Under the pieces are notes generated by a model. It had not been told where the DNA came from and searched no databases. It worked only from the letters and a program-made list of their open reading frames with translations. Positions 9,476 to 19,371 of a stretch of 64,000 bases of DNA are shown here, one piece after another. Position 1 is the stretch's first letter; every line of letters begins with the position of its first letter. Source of the DNA: Parabacteroides goldsteinii DSM 19448 = WAL 12034. GTDB lineage: Bacteria > Bacteroidota > Bacteroidia > Bacteroidales > Tannerellaceae. A program made the position numbers and the translations under genes. The stretch spans positions 319,909-383,908 of the forward strand of contig NZ_KQ033914.1 in NCBI RefSeq assembly GCF_000969835.1. Reading direction: 5' to 3'.

Positions 9476-11380
9476 ATGAAATCAATTTATAAATATATCG
9501 TATGTGTTTGTACTGCATTGGCTGCAACATCCTGTGATTTTCTGGATGTGGTTCCTGACAATGTGGCTACCGAAGAGCATGCTTTTGCTGATCGCTACAC
9601 TGTAGAAAAATATCTGGCTTCTTGTTATTGGAGAGTACCAAAGGCTGCGAGTATGAGCGAGAATCCGGGGATTCATGGAGCTATGGAGATGATTTTAAAT
9701 ACTGAGTATAGTGGTGATACTGGTATGAAATTAGGGTTAGGACAAGACAGTCCGACCAGTGCACTTATGAATTATTGGGCAAGTAGTTATTCGCTGTATG
9801 CCGGTATTCGTGATTGTAATACTTTTATGATGGGGATAGGTGATGTAAAGGATTTAGATGAATATGAAAAAAAGCGTATGATAGCTGAAGTCAAAATGCT
9901 TAAAGCTTATTTTCATTTTTATTTATTGTCTTATTACGGACCTATCTGTCCGTTACGTGAAAGTCCGGCTGTAAACGAATCTACTCAAGCTGTACGTGTT
10001 TACCGCGAAAAAGTGGATGATTGTTTTTCGTATGTTCTTGATCTGATGGATGAAGTGATAGAAAGTGAAGCTTTACCGTTGATTCTTTCAAATCCGACAA
10101 CAGAGTTAGGACGTTTTACGCAGCCGGCAGCTTATATGTTGAAGGCTAAGATACTTTTGTATTGGGCCAGCCCTTTGTTTAATGGAAATACTGACTATAA
10201 TAGTTTCAGGGATCATAACGGAGAACCATTTTTTAATCAGACTTATGATGCTTCACGTTGGACAACTGCGGCAGAAGCATGTAAAAAAGCTGTAGATATT
10301 TGTGAAACTGCAGGAATTCGTTTGTACCGAACTTCTGATTATATATCGGCAAAGAAATTATCAGATCAAATTTTGCAGGTTCAAACACTGAGAGGTGTTA
10401 TTAGTCACAGATGGAATGCTGAACTAATTTGGAGTAACACGTCTTATCCTGTTGATGGAGGGTTCCAGTCAGACTGTTTTACTTATTTTGAGTCTGCTTT
10501 AACTTTGGGTACTAAACAAAGGTTGAGCGTTCCTTTGTCGACTGTTGAATGGTTTTATTCGAAAAATGGGGTTCCCATTGAAGAAGATATAATGTATGAT
10601 TATACGAACCGTTATAGTCTGCGTACAGGGGATGAAGGAAATCGTTATTATATTCAGAAAGGGGAACAAACTGCAGGATTGAACTTTGACCGTGAACCAC
10701 GTTTTTATTCAACATTAGGTTTCGATCGTGGTAAATGGTATGGAAATTCTTACAAAAATATACCGGATGATGATGCAGAGTGTCTGTACCCTAAAAATCG
10801 TTTTGGAGAATATTCTTCTGCGGCAGATCCTGGAAATTATAATGCAACTGGTTATTGGCCTAAAAAATTAGTTTCAATAAATTCGTCTTATCGTGATGCT
10901 AACAGTGTGACCTGGGAGTCATATCCTTTTCCGGATATGCGTTTTGCAGATTTATTGCTGATGTGTGCCGAGGCATTGAACGAATCGAAAAATGTACCTG
11001 ATGCAGAGGTTTATAAATATATAGATATGGTACGTGAGCGTGCCGGATTGGACGGTGTATTGCAAAGCTGGCGTAAATATTCGAATCATCCGGAAAAACC
11101 GACAACAAAAGAAGGTATGCGCGAAATCATTCAGCGTGAACGTAAGATTGAATTAGCCTGCGAAGGAAGTTATTATTGGGATAGTCGCCGTTGGAAAACT
11201 GCATTGCAAGAACAAAATCGTTTGATTCAAGGGTGGAACATAAATGCTTCTGATGCGGAAAATTATTATACGGTGACTCCTGTTTATGAACAGTCTTTCT
11301 CATTTAAAAAATATTTAGCCCCTATACCTGAATCGGATATTGTAAAGAATCCGCAATTGATTCAGAATCCGGGGTGGTAA
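9476..11380 (+). CDS. SusD/RagB-family surface glycan-binding lipoprotein
   Basis: A 634-residue lipoprotein with lipobox AATSC (Cys 20) followed by DFLDVVPDN, typical of SusD proteins. The N-terminal TPR-like region, the MLKAKILLYWASPLFNG helix near residue 225 and the C-terminal PESDIVKNPQLIQNPGW ending are all hallmarks. SusD forms the lid over the SusC barrel and captures glycan at the cell surface. The gene is 20 bp after susC and in the same operon. The C-terminal RERKIELACEGSYYWDSRRW segment is also standard for the family. Confidence 0.97.
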   Translation: MKSIYKYIVCVCTALAATSCDFLDVVPDNVATEEHAFADRYTVEKYLASCYWRVPKAASMSENPGIHGAMEMILNTEYSGDTGMKLGLGQDSPTSALMNYWASSYSLYAGIRDCNTFMMGIGDVKDLDEYEKKRMIAEVKMLKAYFHFYLLSYYGPICPLRESPAVNESTQAVRVYREKVDDCFSYVLDLMDEVIESEALPLILSNPTTELGRFTQPAAYMLKAKILLYWASPLFNGNTDYNSFRDHNGEPFFNQTYDASRWTTAAEACKKAVDICETAGIRLYRTSDYISAKKLSDQILQVQTLRGVISHRWNAELIWSNTSYPVDGGFQSDCFTYFESALTLGTKQRLSVPLSTVEWFYSKNGVPIEEDIMYDYTNRYSLRTGDEGNRYYIQKGEQTAGLNFDREPRFYSTLGFDRGKWYGNSYKNIPDDDAECLYPKNRFGEYSSAADPGNYNATGYWPKKLVSINSSYRDANSVTWESYPFPDMRFADLLLMCAEALNESKNVPDAEVYKYIDMVRERAGLDGVLQSWRKYSNHPEKPTTKEGMREIIQRERKIELACEGSYYWDSRRWKTALQEQNRLIQGWNINASDAENYYTVTPVYEQSFSFKKYLAPIPESDIVKNPQLIQNPGW

Positions 11381-11409
11381 TTGTTTATTTTTAATAATAG
11401 TATAAGTGT

Positions 11410-12588
11410 ATGAAAACGAAATATTTGAGTTTTTTATTGTTACTGTTGGTCTTTTCTTCTTGTTCGGAGAAAGAACTGGCTCCTATTAGTGGCAGTTTAG
11501 GTAAGCCGGGAATTGTTACAGATGTTACGGTGGAGCCGTCTGCCGGTGGAGCTACAATTTCTTATAAGATTCCCAATTCGGAAGATTTATTGGCAGTGAA
11601 GTGTGTATATACTCTATCAGATGGTAAAGAAAATGAAGTAATGGCATCGTATTATGAAAACAAACTATTACTTCAAGGATACAATGATACTTTAGAACAT
11701 ACTGCAGTGCTTTATGCTGTAAATCGTGCTCAAGAACTGTCTGATCCTGTGGAAGTAAAGTTTTATCCTTTAGAGTCCCCTTTAAGTAAAGCTATAAAAA
11801 CAGTAAGAATTAAAGCAGATTTTGGAGGTGCTAATTTTAGTTGGGGAAATTCGGACAAGGTTCCTCTAAATGTTGAATTGTTAGGACCTGATTCTTTAGG
11901 TCGGATGTCTACATTAAATATTTTGACTAGTGATATTGATAAAAATACGTATAGCGTACGTGGATATGCTCCAGAGTTATCCAAATTCTCAATGATTTTA
12001 GGAGATAATTTCAACAATTACTCAGATACGATTTCAGCTGAAGTTACGCCTTTGTTTGAAGAAAAGTTGGATAAGAAAAAAATGCGAGTTATGCGTTTGG
12101 ATAACGATGCTTCTTTTGCAGAATGGGGATGTTTGGATGCTTATATGATTGATGATGATCCTTTAACTTTTGGACATACCCCTAATAATGCTTTACCGGC
12201 AGCTTTGACAATAGATCTGGGTTGTATGGCTAAACTTAGTCGTTTTGTTATGCATCAACGAAAGTTAAATGGTTCTACAAATATTTATTATGATCATGGT
12301 AACCCTCAAAGAATGGAAGTGTATACTTGTGATCACGAGCCTGGTAAAGATGGAGATTGGAGTGAATGGGTTAAAATTATGGATTGTGAAATTGTTAAGC
12401 CTTCTGGTTCTCCAGGTAATACTGTTACTGATCTTGATAAGGAAATGGCAGATAAAGGACATGAGTTTTCATTTGATTTATCGCAGCCTCCGATGAGATA
12501 TGTGCGTATACTTCTTACTTCAGCTTGGAAGGGTACTTCTTATGTTTCTCCAGCAGAAATATCTTTTTATGGAGAAAATGAAGAGTAA
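11410..12588 (+). CDS. Surface lipoprotein, DUF4959/DUF5126/DUF5000 (discoidin-like)
   Basis: A 392-residue lipoprotein (lipobox FSSC, Cys 18). The order of parts matches a common Bacteroidales PUL architecture: an Ig/Fn3-like DUF4959 (about 25-120), DUF5126 (about 120-225) and a C-terminal discoidin-like DUF5000 (about 230-390), with DNDASFAEWG...MIDDDPLTFGH and the closing MRYVRILLTSAW.GTSYVSPAEISFYG pattern. It is expected to be exposed at the outer surface and to bind glycan alongside SusD. It is 29 bp downstream of susD. The base composition is more AT-rich than the flanking enzymes. Domain names are from pattern recall. Confidence 0.8.
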   Translation: MKTKYLSFLLLLLVFSSCSEKELAPISGSLGKPGIVTDVTVEPSAGGATISYKIPNSEDLLAVKCVYTLSDGKENEVMASYYENKLLLQGYNDTLEHTAVLYAVNRAQELSDPVEVKFYPLESPLSKAIKTVRIKADFGGANFSWGNSDKVPLNVELLGPDSLGRMSTLNILTSDIDKNTYSVRGYAPELSKFSMILGDNFNNYSDTISAEVTPLFEEKLDKKKMRVMRLDNDASFAEWGCLDAYMIDDDPLTFGHTPNNALPAALTIDLGCMAKLSRFVMHQRKLNGSTNIYYDHGNPQRMEVYTCDHEPGKDGDWSEWVKIMDCEIVKPSGSPGNTVTDLDKEMADKGHEFSFDLSQPPMRYVRILLTSAWKGTSYVSPAEISFYGENEE

Positions 12589-12620
12589 TGATTGGTTCAA
12601 TGAATTAATAAAGAATGATT

Positions 12621-13742
12621 ATGAAAAGAATATATGGTATAGTTGCATTTGTAGTATCTGTTTTATCTTTCGTTTCTTGCGATGATTTTATGGACGTACA
12701 TAAAGAATATATTGAAGATGGTGAGATCATTTATGCTCCTAAACCGGATACGATAGGTTTTATTGCAGGTAAAAATCGGATTTTGTTTAACTGTCGTACT
12801 TATAATGCTCCAAATGTCCGGTCTATTGATGTATATTGGAATGACGGACTTGATTCTCTGATTGTTCCTGTTGAATTGAAGACTGGTTATGATAGTATTT
12901 CCATTATATTGGAAAATATGGAAGAAAAGTCTTATACATTTGATGTTCGCACTACAGATAATTTTGGACATAAATCTTTATATCTGACGGATTTTGGAAC
13001 TTCTTATGGTGAAATTTACCAATCAAGATTGAGTGATCGTCGCATTAAAACTGTATCACTGTCGGATAAGGGAGGTATAGTTACTTGGTATTTTGCCCCG
13101 AGTGACCTTGTTTGTAGTGAAATACGGTATACGAAGAATGACGGTTCGCTGTCAGTTACTGAAACTTCTTCAATAAAGGATGTTACTGAGCTTCCGGATA
13201 TAAAGCCTGGTTCTACTATTGAGTACAGATCTTTGTTTATTCCGGAAGTAGAAGCTATCGATACGTTTGCAACTGCATGGAAAACATTTGCAACTGTTAT
13301 TCCTGAAGAATATAAGTATGATAGCAGTTCATGGACAGTGTTGTCTGCTTCGGACGAGTCCTCAGATCATGGAGGAAGAATCGCTTTGCTTGATGGAAAT
13401 TTAAACACTTTCTGGCATTCTGCCTGGGAGGATGAAAGTGCGCCTCTGCCGCACTGGGCAGTAATCGATATGCAATCTCAGAAAAAAATCTCAAGGATCG
13501 AAATCTATCGCAGAGCCGGTAATACGGATACGAAGAGCGTGGAATTATATGTTTCTGATCAATCGAACGGAAATGTCGATGGATGGAAAAAAATAGGAAA
13601 TGCAGTGTTTGTTGATGGTGATAGTCTTTCTATATCAATACCTGAATCGGCAGAACAGGGACGTTATTTGAAATTGTTGCTTCCGGATAGTAATAATGAA
13701 CCGTCTACAAGTGTTGCCGAGATTTATGTGTATGGAAAATAG
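12621..13742 (+). CDS. Surface lipoprotein, DUF4998 plus F5/8 type C domain
   Basis: An ATG at 12615 is possible, but the ATG at 12621 gives the better signal peptide, with lipobox SFVSC (Cys 20), and a 373-residue product. The N-terminal two thirds match DUF4998 (DDFMDVHKEYIEDGEIIYAPKPD, GKNRI, YTFDVRTTDNFGHKS). The last 140 residues form a discoidin/F5-8C fold (LLDGNLNTFWHSAWE, HWAVIDMQSQKKISRIEIYRR, GRYLKLLLPDS...AEIYVYG). It probably works as a second surface glycan-binding protein of the SusCD locus, 32 bp after the preceding gene. Confidence 0.82.
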   Translation: MKRIYGIVAFVVSVLSFVSCDDFMDVHKEYIEDGEIIYAPKPDTIGFIAGKNRILFNCRTYNAPNVRSIDVYWNDGLDSLIVPVELKTGYDSISIILENMEEKSYTFDVRTTDNFGHKSLYLTDFGTSYGEIYQSRLSDRRIKTVSLSDKGGIVTWYFAPSDLVCSEIRYTKNDGSLSVTETSSIKDVTELPDIKPGSTIEYRSLFIPEVEAIDTFATAWKTFATVIPEEYKYDSSSWTVLSASDESSDHGGRIALLDGNLNTFWHSAWEDESAPLPHWAVIDMQSQKKISRIEIYRRAGNTDTKSVELYVSDQSNGNVDGWKKIGNAVFVDGDSLSISIPESAEQGRYLKLLLPDSNNEPSTSVAEIYVYGK

Positions 13743-13779
13743 ATAATAGGTAAAGTTTTTTAGAGTGTTAAGGTTAAGT

Positions 13780-13832
13780 ATCAGGTATGGATTTTAGCTT
13801 CGATTTAGCTTAAATCTATACCTGATTTCTTA
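13780..13832 (+). terminator. Hairpin after surface-lipoprotein genes
   Basis: Arms of 20 nt at 13780-13799 and 13807-13826 pair with two mismatches around a 7-nt loop and are followed by a short T-rich stretch. This may terminate or attenuate transcription before the GH2 gene. Confidence 0.55.
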
Positions 13833-13915
13833 AGATAGTCCATCTCGGTTAAATATAGTCTATTTTTTATTGAGAGGATTTGATATTTCTTTGTTGCGTG
13901 ATAATTAAAAACAAG

Positions 13916-16657
13916 ATGAGAAAAACTGTAGTATTATTGTTGTTATGCTTTGTGGCATATTTAATGCAGGCGAAAACAGATTCGCTAAAGATTGATTTGT
14001 CCGGTATGTGGCGTTTTCAATTGGATCCTATGGGATTTGGTAAAACCCCCGGATCGGAACTCTATCTGGATAAATTAGTAGAGACTATTGTATTACCCGG
14101 ATCTACGGATCAGGGAGGGAAAGGTATTAAAAATAATGCTCGTTATGTGGACCGTCTCAGTCGTAAATTCGAGTATCAGGGAGCTGCCTGGTACCAACGT
14201 GAAGTTGTTATTCCTGAAGAATGGAAGAATAAAGATATAGTTTTGAATCTGGAACGTTGTCATTGGGAGACGACAGTTTTTGTAGATGAGCAATTGGTTG
14301 GTATGGATGAACGTTTGAGTACACCCAATATTTTCCACTTAACAAAATATTTAACACCGGGAGTGCATACCCTGACCCTTTGTGTGGACAATCGTTTGAA
14401 ATATCCAATGGATCAATGGAACCACGGAACTACCGAATACACACAAACAAATTGGAATGGAATAATAGGTGATATATCTATACAGGTCAAAGAAAAGGTT
14501 CATATTCGCCGTGTAAATGTGTATCCTGATATAGAGAATAAGTCTGTTTTAGCGAAAGTCGAGTTATCTTCTTTAACTACATTTCAAAAAGGATCATTAG
14601 AGTTGCATGTTCGTGAAAAAGGAGGTAAACTTGTTGCAACCCATCAAATTGGGATAGATAGTCTCGTTGCACAAGAGGGCATTGAGCAAACGATCAACTT
14701 AGGTAAACAGATAAAGTTATGGGATGAGTTCAATCCTTTTTTGTATGAACTTGAAACAACATTGCATGTAGACGGAAAGCAGGACACCCGGACGATTACG
14801 TTTGGTATGCGAAATGTAGAACAAGGTAAGCATCATGTCCGTTTGAACGGTCACGATATCCATTTGCGTGGGGTACTCGACTGTGCAGTGTTTCCTCTGA
14901 CCGGTTATCCTTCTACCTGTGTGGAAGATTGGAAACGTATATTTTCTACAGTTAAGGAATATGGTATGAATCATGTCCGTTTTCATTCATGGTGTCCTCC
15001 CGAAGCGGCATTTATGGCAGGAGATGAATTGGGAATGTATCTGCAAGCCGAACTACCCATGTGGATTAAGGATGTTGGCAAATATCCTGCCAGGCGCGAT
15101 TTTTTTGAAAAAGAGATGTATGCTATTCTGGATGCCTACGGTAATCATCCTTCTTTTATTTTAATGTGTAATGGTAATGAAAATGAAGGTGATTTTGCTG
15201 TTTTGGAAGATTTGGTCAAGAAAGCGCAGACTTATGATAACCGTCGTCTTTATTCTGCATCTACGGCTCGTACTCATACCGCTTCCGATCAATACTATGT
15301 GTCACATGTTACTTCCAAAGGATGGATCACTGTTTATGAAGGGACTCCGTCTACCGATTGGGATCGCAACAAAGAGTCAGACATTGATGTACCTGTTATA
15401 GCACATGAAACCGGGCAGCGTTGTATGTATCCCAATTTTGATGAGATCAGGAAATATACGGGTGTACTCGAAGCGCGTAATTTTGAAGTGTTTAGAGAAA
15501 GGTTAACCAAAAATGGAATGTTACATCAGGCAAATGATTTCTTCAAAGCTACAGGTGCACATACCGTATTACAGTATAAAGAAGTGAATGAATCTTTACT
15601 TCGTACCCGTACTTCGGGAGGTTTTCAATTGTTAGGTCTTGCTGATTTTCCGGGGCAAGGGAGTGCTTTTGTAGGAATCCTGGATGCTTTTTGGGAAAGT
15701 AAAGGTTTAGTTTCTCCCGAGAAATTTCGTGAGTCATGTGCACCGACTGTTTTGCTGGCCCGTTTACAGAAACGAACTTTTCTTTCAGGTGAACAATTGA
15801 AAGTAAAAATGGATATATATCATTTTGGTAAAGATGTTCTTAAAAAGGAAAAGCTAAACTGGAGCCTGATAGATGAAGATGGGAAAATAATAAGCAAAGG
15901 CACTTTGGACAATAAAAATATCCAGCCTTATACGGTTGACTCTTTAGGTACGATTGATATTGATTTGGATGGAATAACTCATGCTTGTCAACTAACATTG
16001 AAAGCAGGAATGGGAGGAGTAAAAAATGAATGGAATATTTGGGTATATCCGCAACAAACGGAAAAACAAACGAATTTTGTCTATACACGTAAATGGAATG
16101 AAGAAACTTTGAAGATGCTTGAAGATGGAAATAATGTATTACTGATTCCGGAAAAGTGCGAAGGTCGTAAAACTCATTTTGCCAGTCATTTTTGGAACCC
16201 GATCATGTTTAATTGGAATCCGATGATTGTGGGTACTTTGATTAATGCCCAACATCCGGTTTTTAGGTGTTTTCCCACAAAATCATATGCCGACTGGCAA
16301 TGGTGGGATATTCTGAATCATGCAACGGCTATGGATTTGACTGCTTTGAATAATATAACTCCTATCATTCAAAGTATAGATTCGTATGAAACAAATCAGA
16401 AACTGGGTATTGCTTTCGAGGCAAGGGTTAGGAAGGGTAAGCTGTTCGTTCTTTGTGTAGATCCGGAAAAGGATATAGATAATCGTTTAGCGACGAAGCA
16501 ATTAATAACTTCGGTTGAAAAATATGTGGCTTCAGATCGTTTTGATCCGAGAGATACTTTGCAATCATATGAAATAGAAGCACTTTTTCCTACAATCCCT
16601 ATATCAACAAAGCAGAAAGGATCTCAAACAGCAATTCAGCAATTACTGAATAAATAG
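13916..16657 (+). CDS. Glycoside hydrolase family 2 enzyme, secreted
   Basis: The open frame extends upstream to a TTG at 13880, but ATG 13916 starts a clean signal peptide (RKTVVLLLLCFVAYLMQA), giving 913 residues. The GH2 layout is visible: jelly-roll sugar-binding domain (about 25-190, WYQREVVIPEEW), Ig-like domain (about 195-300) and TIM barrel (from about 300). The acid/base is Glu 422 in NGNENEG and the nucleophile Glu 498 in AHETGQ. The C-terminal 250 residues are an added beta region. GH2 enzymes release terminal beta-galactose, mannose or uronic acids; the exact linkage is not evident. It follows the SusCD operon and is the only visible hydrolase in it. Confidence 0.9.
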   Translation: MRKTVVLLLLCFVAYLMQAKTDSLKIDLSGMWRFQLDPMGFGKTPGSELYLDKLVETIVLPGSTDQGGKGIKNNARYVDRLSRKFEYQGAAWYQREVVIPEEWKNKDIVLNLERCHWETTVFVDEQLVGMDERLSTPNIFHLTKYLTPGVHTLTLCVDNRLKYPMDQWNHGTTEYTQTNWNGIIGDISIQVKEKVHIRRVNVYPDIENKSVLAKVELSSLTTFQKGSLELHVREKGGKLVATHQIGIDSLVAQEGIEQTINLGKQIKLWDEFNPFLYELETTLHVDGKQDTRTITFGMRNVEQGKHHVRLNGHDIHLRGVLDCAVFPLTGYPSTCVEDWKRIFSTVKEYGMNHVRFHSWCPPEAAFMAGDELGMYLQAELPMWIKDVGKYPARRDFFEKEMYAILDAYGNHPSFILMCNGNENEGDFAVLEDLVKKAQTYDNRRLYSASTARTHTASDQYYVSHVTSKGWITVYEGTPSTDWDRNKESDIDVPVIAHETGQRCMYPNFDEIRKYTGVLEARNFEVFRERLTKNGMLHQANDFFKATGAHTVLQYKEVNESLLRTRTSGGFQLLGLADFPGQGSAFVGILDAFWESKGLVSPEKFRESCAPTVLLARLQKRTFLSGEQLKVKMDIYHFGKDVLKKEKLNWSLIDEDGKIISKGTLDNKNIQPYTVDSLGTIDIDLDGITHACQLTLKAGMGGVKNEWNIWVYPQQTEKQTNFVYTRKWNEETLKMLEDGNNVLLIPEKCEGRKTHFASHFWNPIMFNWNPMIVGTLINAQHPVFRCFPTKSYADWQWWDILNHATAMDLTALNNITPIIQSIDSYETNQKLGIAFEARVRKGKLFVLCVDPEKDIDNRLATKQLITSVEKYVASDRFDPRDTLQSYEIEALFPTIPISTKQKGSQTAIQQLLNK

Positions 16658-16674
16658 AAAGTAGATAACCTAAT

Positions 16675-16726
16675 AAAAAAGAAGGAAATTATTCTCTGAA
16701 AATGAGAAAATCTCCTTCTTTTTTGC
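16675..16726. terminator. Bidirectional terminator, GH2 / MFS
   Basis: GAAGGA (16681-16686) pairs with TCCTTC (16713-16718) over an extended imperfect stem, with an A run before and a T run after, between two convergent genes. Confidence 0.75.
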
Positions 16727-16740
16727 TCTATACTAGGTTT

Positions 16741-18123
16741 TTAACAGCGGGTTGCATTCAGTTTCTTTACTACCAGCCCATATATAATCAGGGCAACGGC
16801 CGAAACTAGCGCGATCGCCCCGAAATAATACCATATATAATGGGCATGTGCACTGGCGGCTACCCACTCTTCATGTGTGGCGAACAGTGTTGGTTCCGGA
16901 CAGTATTTGCTTAATAGGAAGCCTGATAAGCCGAATCCGAGTATAGATGACAGGAAGGAGTGAAGGTGGCTGAAACCGAGGTATAATCCTTCTTCGCCTT
17001 TGGGGGCCTGCAATGAGAAATATTCAAGAAAACGGGGAGAGATAAATGTTTCCGCTAGTCCCTGGAAGACAATCCCGACTACCATCATGAAAGCTACCGG
17101 ATGCATACCGAGGATAGTTGTGTTGCTATCCAGCATATTTCCCGATGCCATGCAAAGAGCGGAGATCGGCATGATGAACATACCGAATGTCATAGAGGTA
17201 AGTGCGGTTTTCTTACGCATTAACTGGGTAACTAAGTTTACGGTCAATACTACAACCAGCGGATTCACGTTGGCATACCAGGAAGGAGAAGCTCCTTCGC
17301 CAGCCAAACGTAAAACATATTTAGGCATGGTTGCATACAGCTGGTGCTGAACCATCCAGAAACCGGAAATAATAAAAATCAATATGATCAGGCGACCGTT
17401 TGTACAGACTTTGATCAGTGCCGTCCATATTTGTCCGAAAGTTTTTCCTTCACTGGAATGTTGGCTGCTTTTATAGAAAAACCAGATCGCAATAAGAGCC
17501 AGGAATGTCATTGAAGCGGAAAAATAGTTGAGAGTGATCAACCCCTCGTTCCCTAATGCTTCGCGCAACGGTTTTACAATAGTTTTGCCGGAGAAGGCTC
17601 CTATATTTACCATTGCATAGAAAATGGAGAAACCTTTGGCACGGGTTTCGGGAGTTGTTTCTTTGGCTACAGTTCCGGAAATTACACTTTTGATGAATGA
17701 TCCTCCGATAACGATCAGTATCATGATCGGGATAATTCCATAACGGAGATTACTTTCGAGCAATCCGGTAAATGTTGTTGTTGTCCCGTATTCAACCAGT
17801 CCGGCTGACTGGAGCCAGGTAGGATAAAGCCCCAACCCGGCATAACCGATGGTCAGCAAAGAGAAGGCCAATAGCATGGAATTGCGGAATCCGATCTTAT
17901 CGGCCAGTGCACCGGCAAAAGTCGGGAGGAAGTAGAGGAATGCGGAGAATGTTCCGGCGATAGTTGCCGCTTGTATGTCGTTGAATCCGAGGATGCGGCT
18001 GAGGTAGAGTGTTATTACGATAAATACGCCATAGTAGGCGGCACGTTCAAATAGTTCGACGGTATTGGCTACCCAAAACGCTTTACTGAATTTGATTTTC
18101 TCTTTCTTTGTCGTTGTGTTCAT
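16741..18123 (-). CDS. MFS transporter (POT/oligopeptide-like)
   Basis: A 460-residue inner-membrane protein with about 12 predicted helices. The N-terminal FWVANTVELFERAAYYGVFIVITLYLS... pattern, with ExxERxxYYG, is the hallmark of proton-dependent oligopeptide (POT) and related MFS transporters. An internal GGSFIKSVISGTVAKETTPETRAKGFSIFY segment matches the inter-domain loop of this group. It likely imports small peptides or another polar solute with protons. It stands alone: a strong terminator separates it from the upstream lipoprotein gene. Substrate inference is weak. Confidence 0.8.
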   Translation of the reverse strand: MNTTTKKEKIKFSKAFWVANTVELFERAAYYGVFIVITLYLSRILGFNDIQAATIAGTFSAFLYFLPTFAGALADKIGFRNSMLLAFSLLTIGYAGLGLYPTWLQSAGLVEYGTTTTFTGLLESNLRYGIIPIMILIVIGGSFIKSVISGTVAKETTPETRAKGFSIFYAMVNIGAFSGKTIVKPLREALGNEGLITLNYFSASMTFLALIAIWFFYKSSQHSSEGKTFGQIWTALIKVCTNGRLIILIFIISGFWMVQHQLYATMPKYVLRLAGEGASPSWYANVNPLVVVLTVNLVTQLMRKKTALTSMTFGMFIMPISALCMASGNMLDSNTTILGMHPVAFMMVVGIVFQGLAETFISPRFLEYFSLQAPKGEEGLYLGFSHLHSFLSSILGFGLSGFLLSKYCPEPTLFATHEEWVAASAHAHYIWYYFGAIALVSAVALIIYGLVVKKLNATRC

Positions 18124-18160
18124 GCGATAGTTATTTGTTTTTAGAATTAGAATATGAAAT

Positions 18161-18215
18161 GTAAAAACGCAGGTATATGCAGATGAGAAAATTAGAGCTG
18201 CGTATACCTGCGTTT
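18161..18215 (-). terminator. Intrinsic terminator after GHL10-like gene
   Basis: Arms 18165-18182 and 18198-18215 pair with one mismatch (18 nt) around a 15-nt loop; on the minus strand a T tract follows. It ends the gcvP-lipoprotein transcript before the MFS gene. Confidence 0.85.
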
Positions 18216-18237
18216 ATTTACATCTTGTGTAAGTCTT

Positions 18238-19353
18238 TTATTTCTTTACAGTGTAAGTTTGATGAATCGCTTTGTCGAAAGCTTTCCAATGTTCGTCGGT
18301 CATGTTACCGGGGGTGAACAGGGCAACACCGGCTGCACCGCTTTCCATCGATCCGCGTACTGCTTCTTCTATTTCAGAAGGGATCAGACCGTGTCCTTCC
18401 GGATCTTTGATGTTAGCTTTGTTTTGCCAATCGTGGCAGATGAATAAACCACTGAAAACGGGTTTTTCTCCGTTCACAGAGTTTACTTCTTCCTTCGTCA
18501 CCTCGCCTACCCAGGCAGCGTCTTCCAGGTAGAAGTCGTTGTAGTTCATCGGGAAGAATGCGTCGATATTCCATTTATTCCATTCCTGGCGAACCATCCA
18601 TTTGGCGTGTGAGTCAGGACCGGGGAATACGGCTGCACTGATCTTTTTACCTTTAGCATGGACTGTATCTGCAATGCGATCTACCAGCTTAGTGATCAGG
18701 TCACAACGGAACTGAGCCCATTCTTTGCATTTGGAAGGATCTTCAACAGATTTAATATCGATACCGGTAGCAGCCTTGAAATCGGCTACACATTTGTCGC
18801 AATAGCAATAATCGGCAGTCGGATATTCTTCGTTCATAACCAGACCGTATTTTTCCCAAAGACCTTTGGCGAGGATAACGTCTACATAACGGATATAATC
18901 CAGATGAACGTAATCTACTTCAGGAATATCGGCTACTTTGCCGTATAGATCGGTCAGGAATTCGGCAGTCCCTTCATGGTTTGGGCAAAGGCATTTGTAA
19001 TAAGGAACATACGCTTGTACTTCGTAAGCCGGTTCGCCTTTGCGGTTTACAGCATACAGGGTGGAGTCCATGCCTCCCTGTAACATGGCCGGTATCCAGG
19101 CATGGTATTCCATACCGTTTGCGTGAGCCACTTTAGCGGCACGCTGGATTTTTTGCAAATCATGTCCGGCGTTGTAGCACATACCATCCAGCCCATGCGA
19201 TTTCCATTTACTAAAATCGGCTTGTAAGGTCTCTTCGGTTGTATTACCGCCTTCACCTTGCCAGCCGTACACTTTGATTTTTGCTTCCGGTGCTTTGTTG
19301 CAAGCCGTTGCCAGAAGGACAACGGCTGCTAAAGCTAAAAATACTTTTTTCAT
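18238..19353 (-). CDS. GHL10-like TIM-barrel lipoprotein (putative glycosidase)
   Basis: A 371-residue lipoprotein (lipobox LATAC, Cys 18). The body looks like a TIM barrel of the hypothetical glycosyl hydrolase 10 (GHL10/DUF187) type: DGMCYNAGHDLQKIQRAAKVAHANGMEYHAWIPA, then VDYVHLDYIRY around residue 150, which resembles the conserved DYIRYP acidic motif of that group, and CYCDKCVADF, a Cys-rich loop. Reaction unknown; it may act on cell-surface polysaccharide. It follows gcvP by 18 bp but has no obvious functional link to it. Fold assignment is moderately sure, activity is not. Confidence 0.65.
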   Translation of the reverse strand: MKKVFLALAAVVLLATACNKAPEAKIKVYGWQGEGGNTTEETLQADFSKWKSHGLDGMCYNAGHDLQKIQRAAKVAHANGMEYHAWIPAMLQGGMDSTLYAVNRKGEPAYEVQAYVPYYKCLCPNHEGTAEFLTDLYGKVADIPEVDYVHLDYIRYVDVILAKGLWEKYGLVMNEEYPTADYCYCDKCVADFKAATGIDIKSVEDPSKCKEWAQFRCDLITKLVDRIADTVHAKGKKISAAVFPGPDSHAKWMVRQEWNKWNIDAFFPMNYNDFYLEDAAWVGEVTKEEVNSVNGEKPVFSGLFICHDWQNKANIKDPEGHGLIPSEIEEAVRGSMESGAAGVALFTPGNMTDEHWKAFDKAIHQTYTVKK

Positions 19354-19371
19354 TCAGATAGTTTGTTGTTA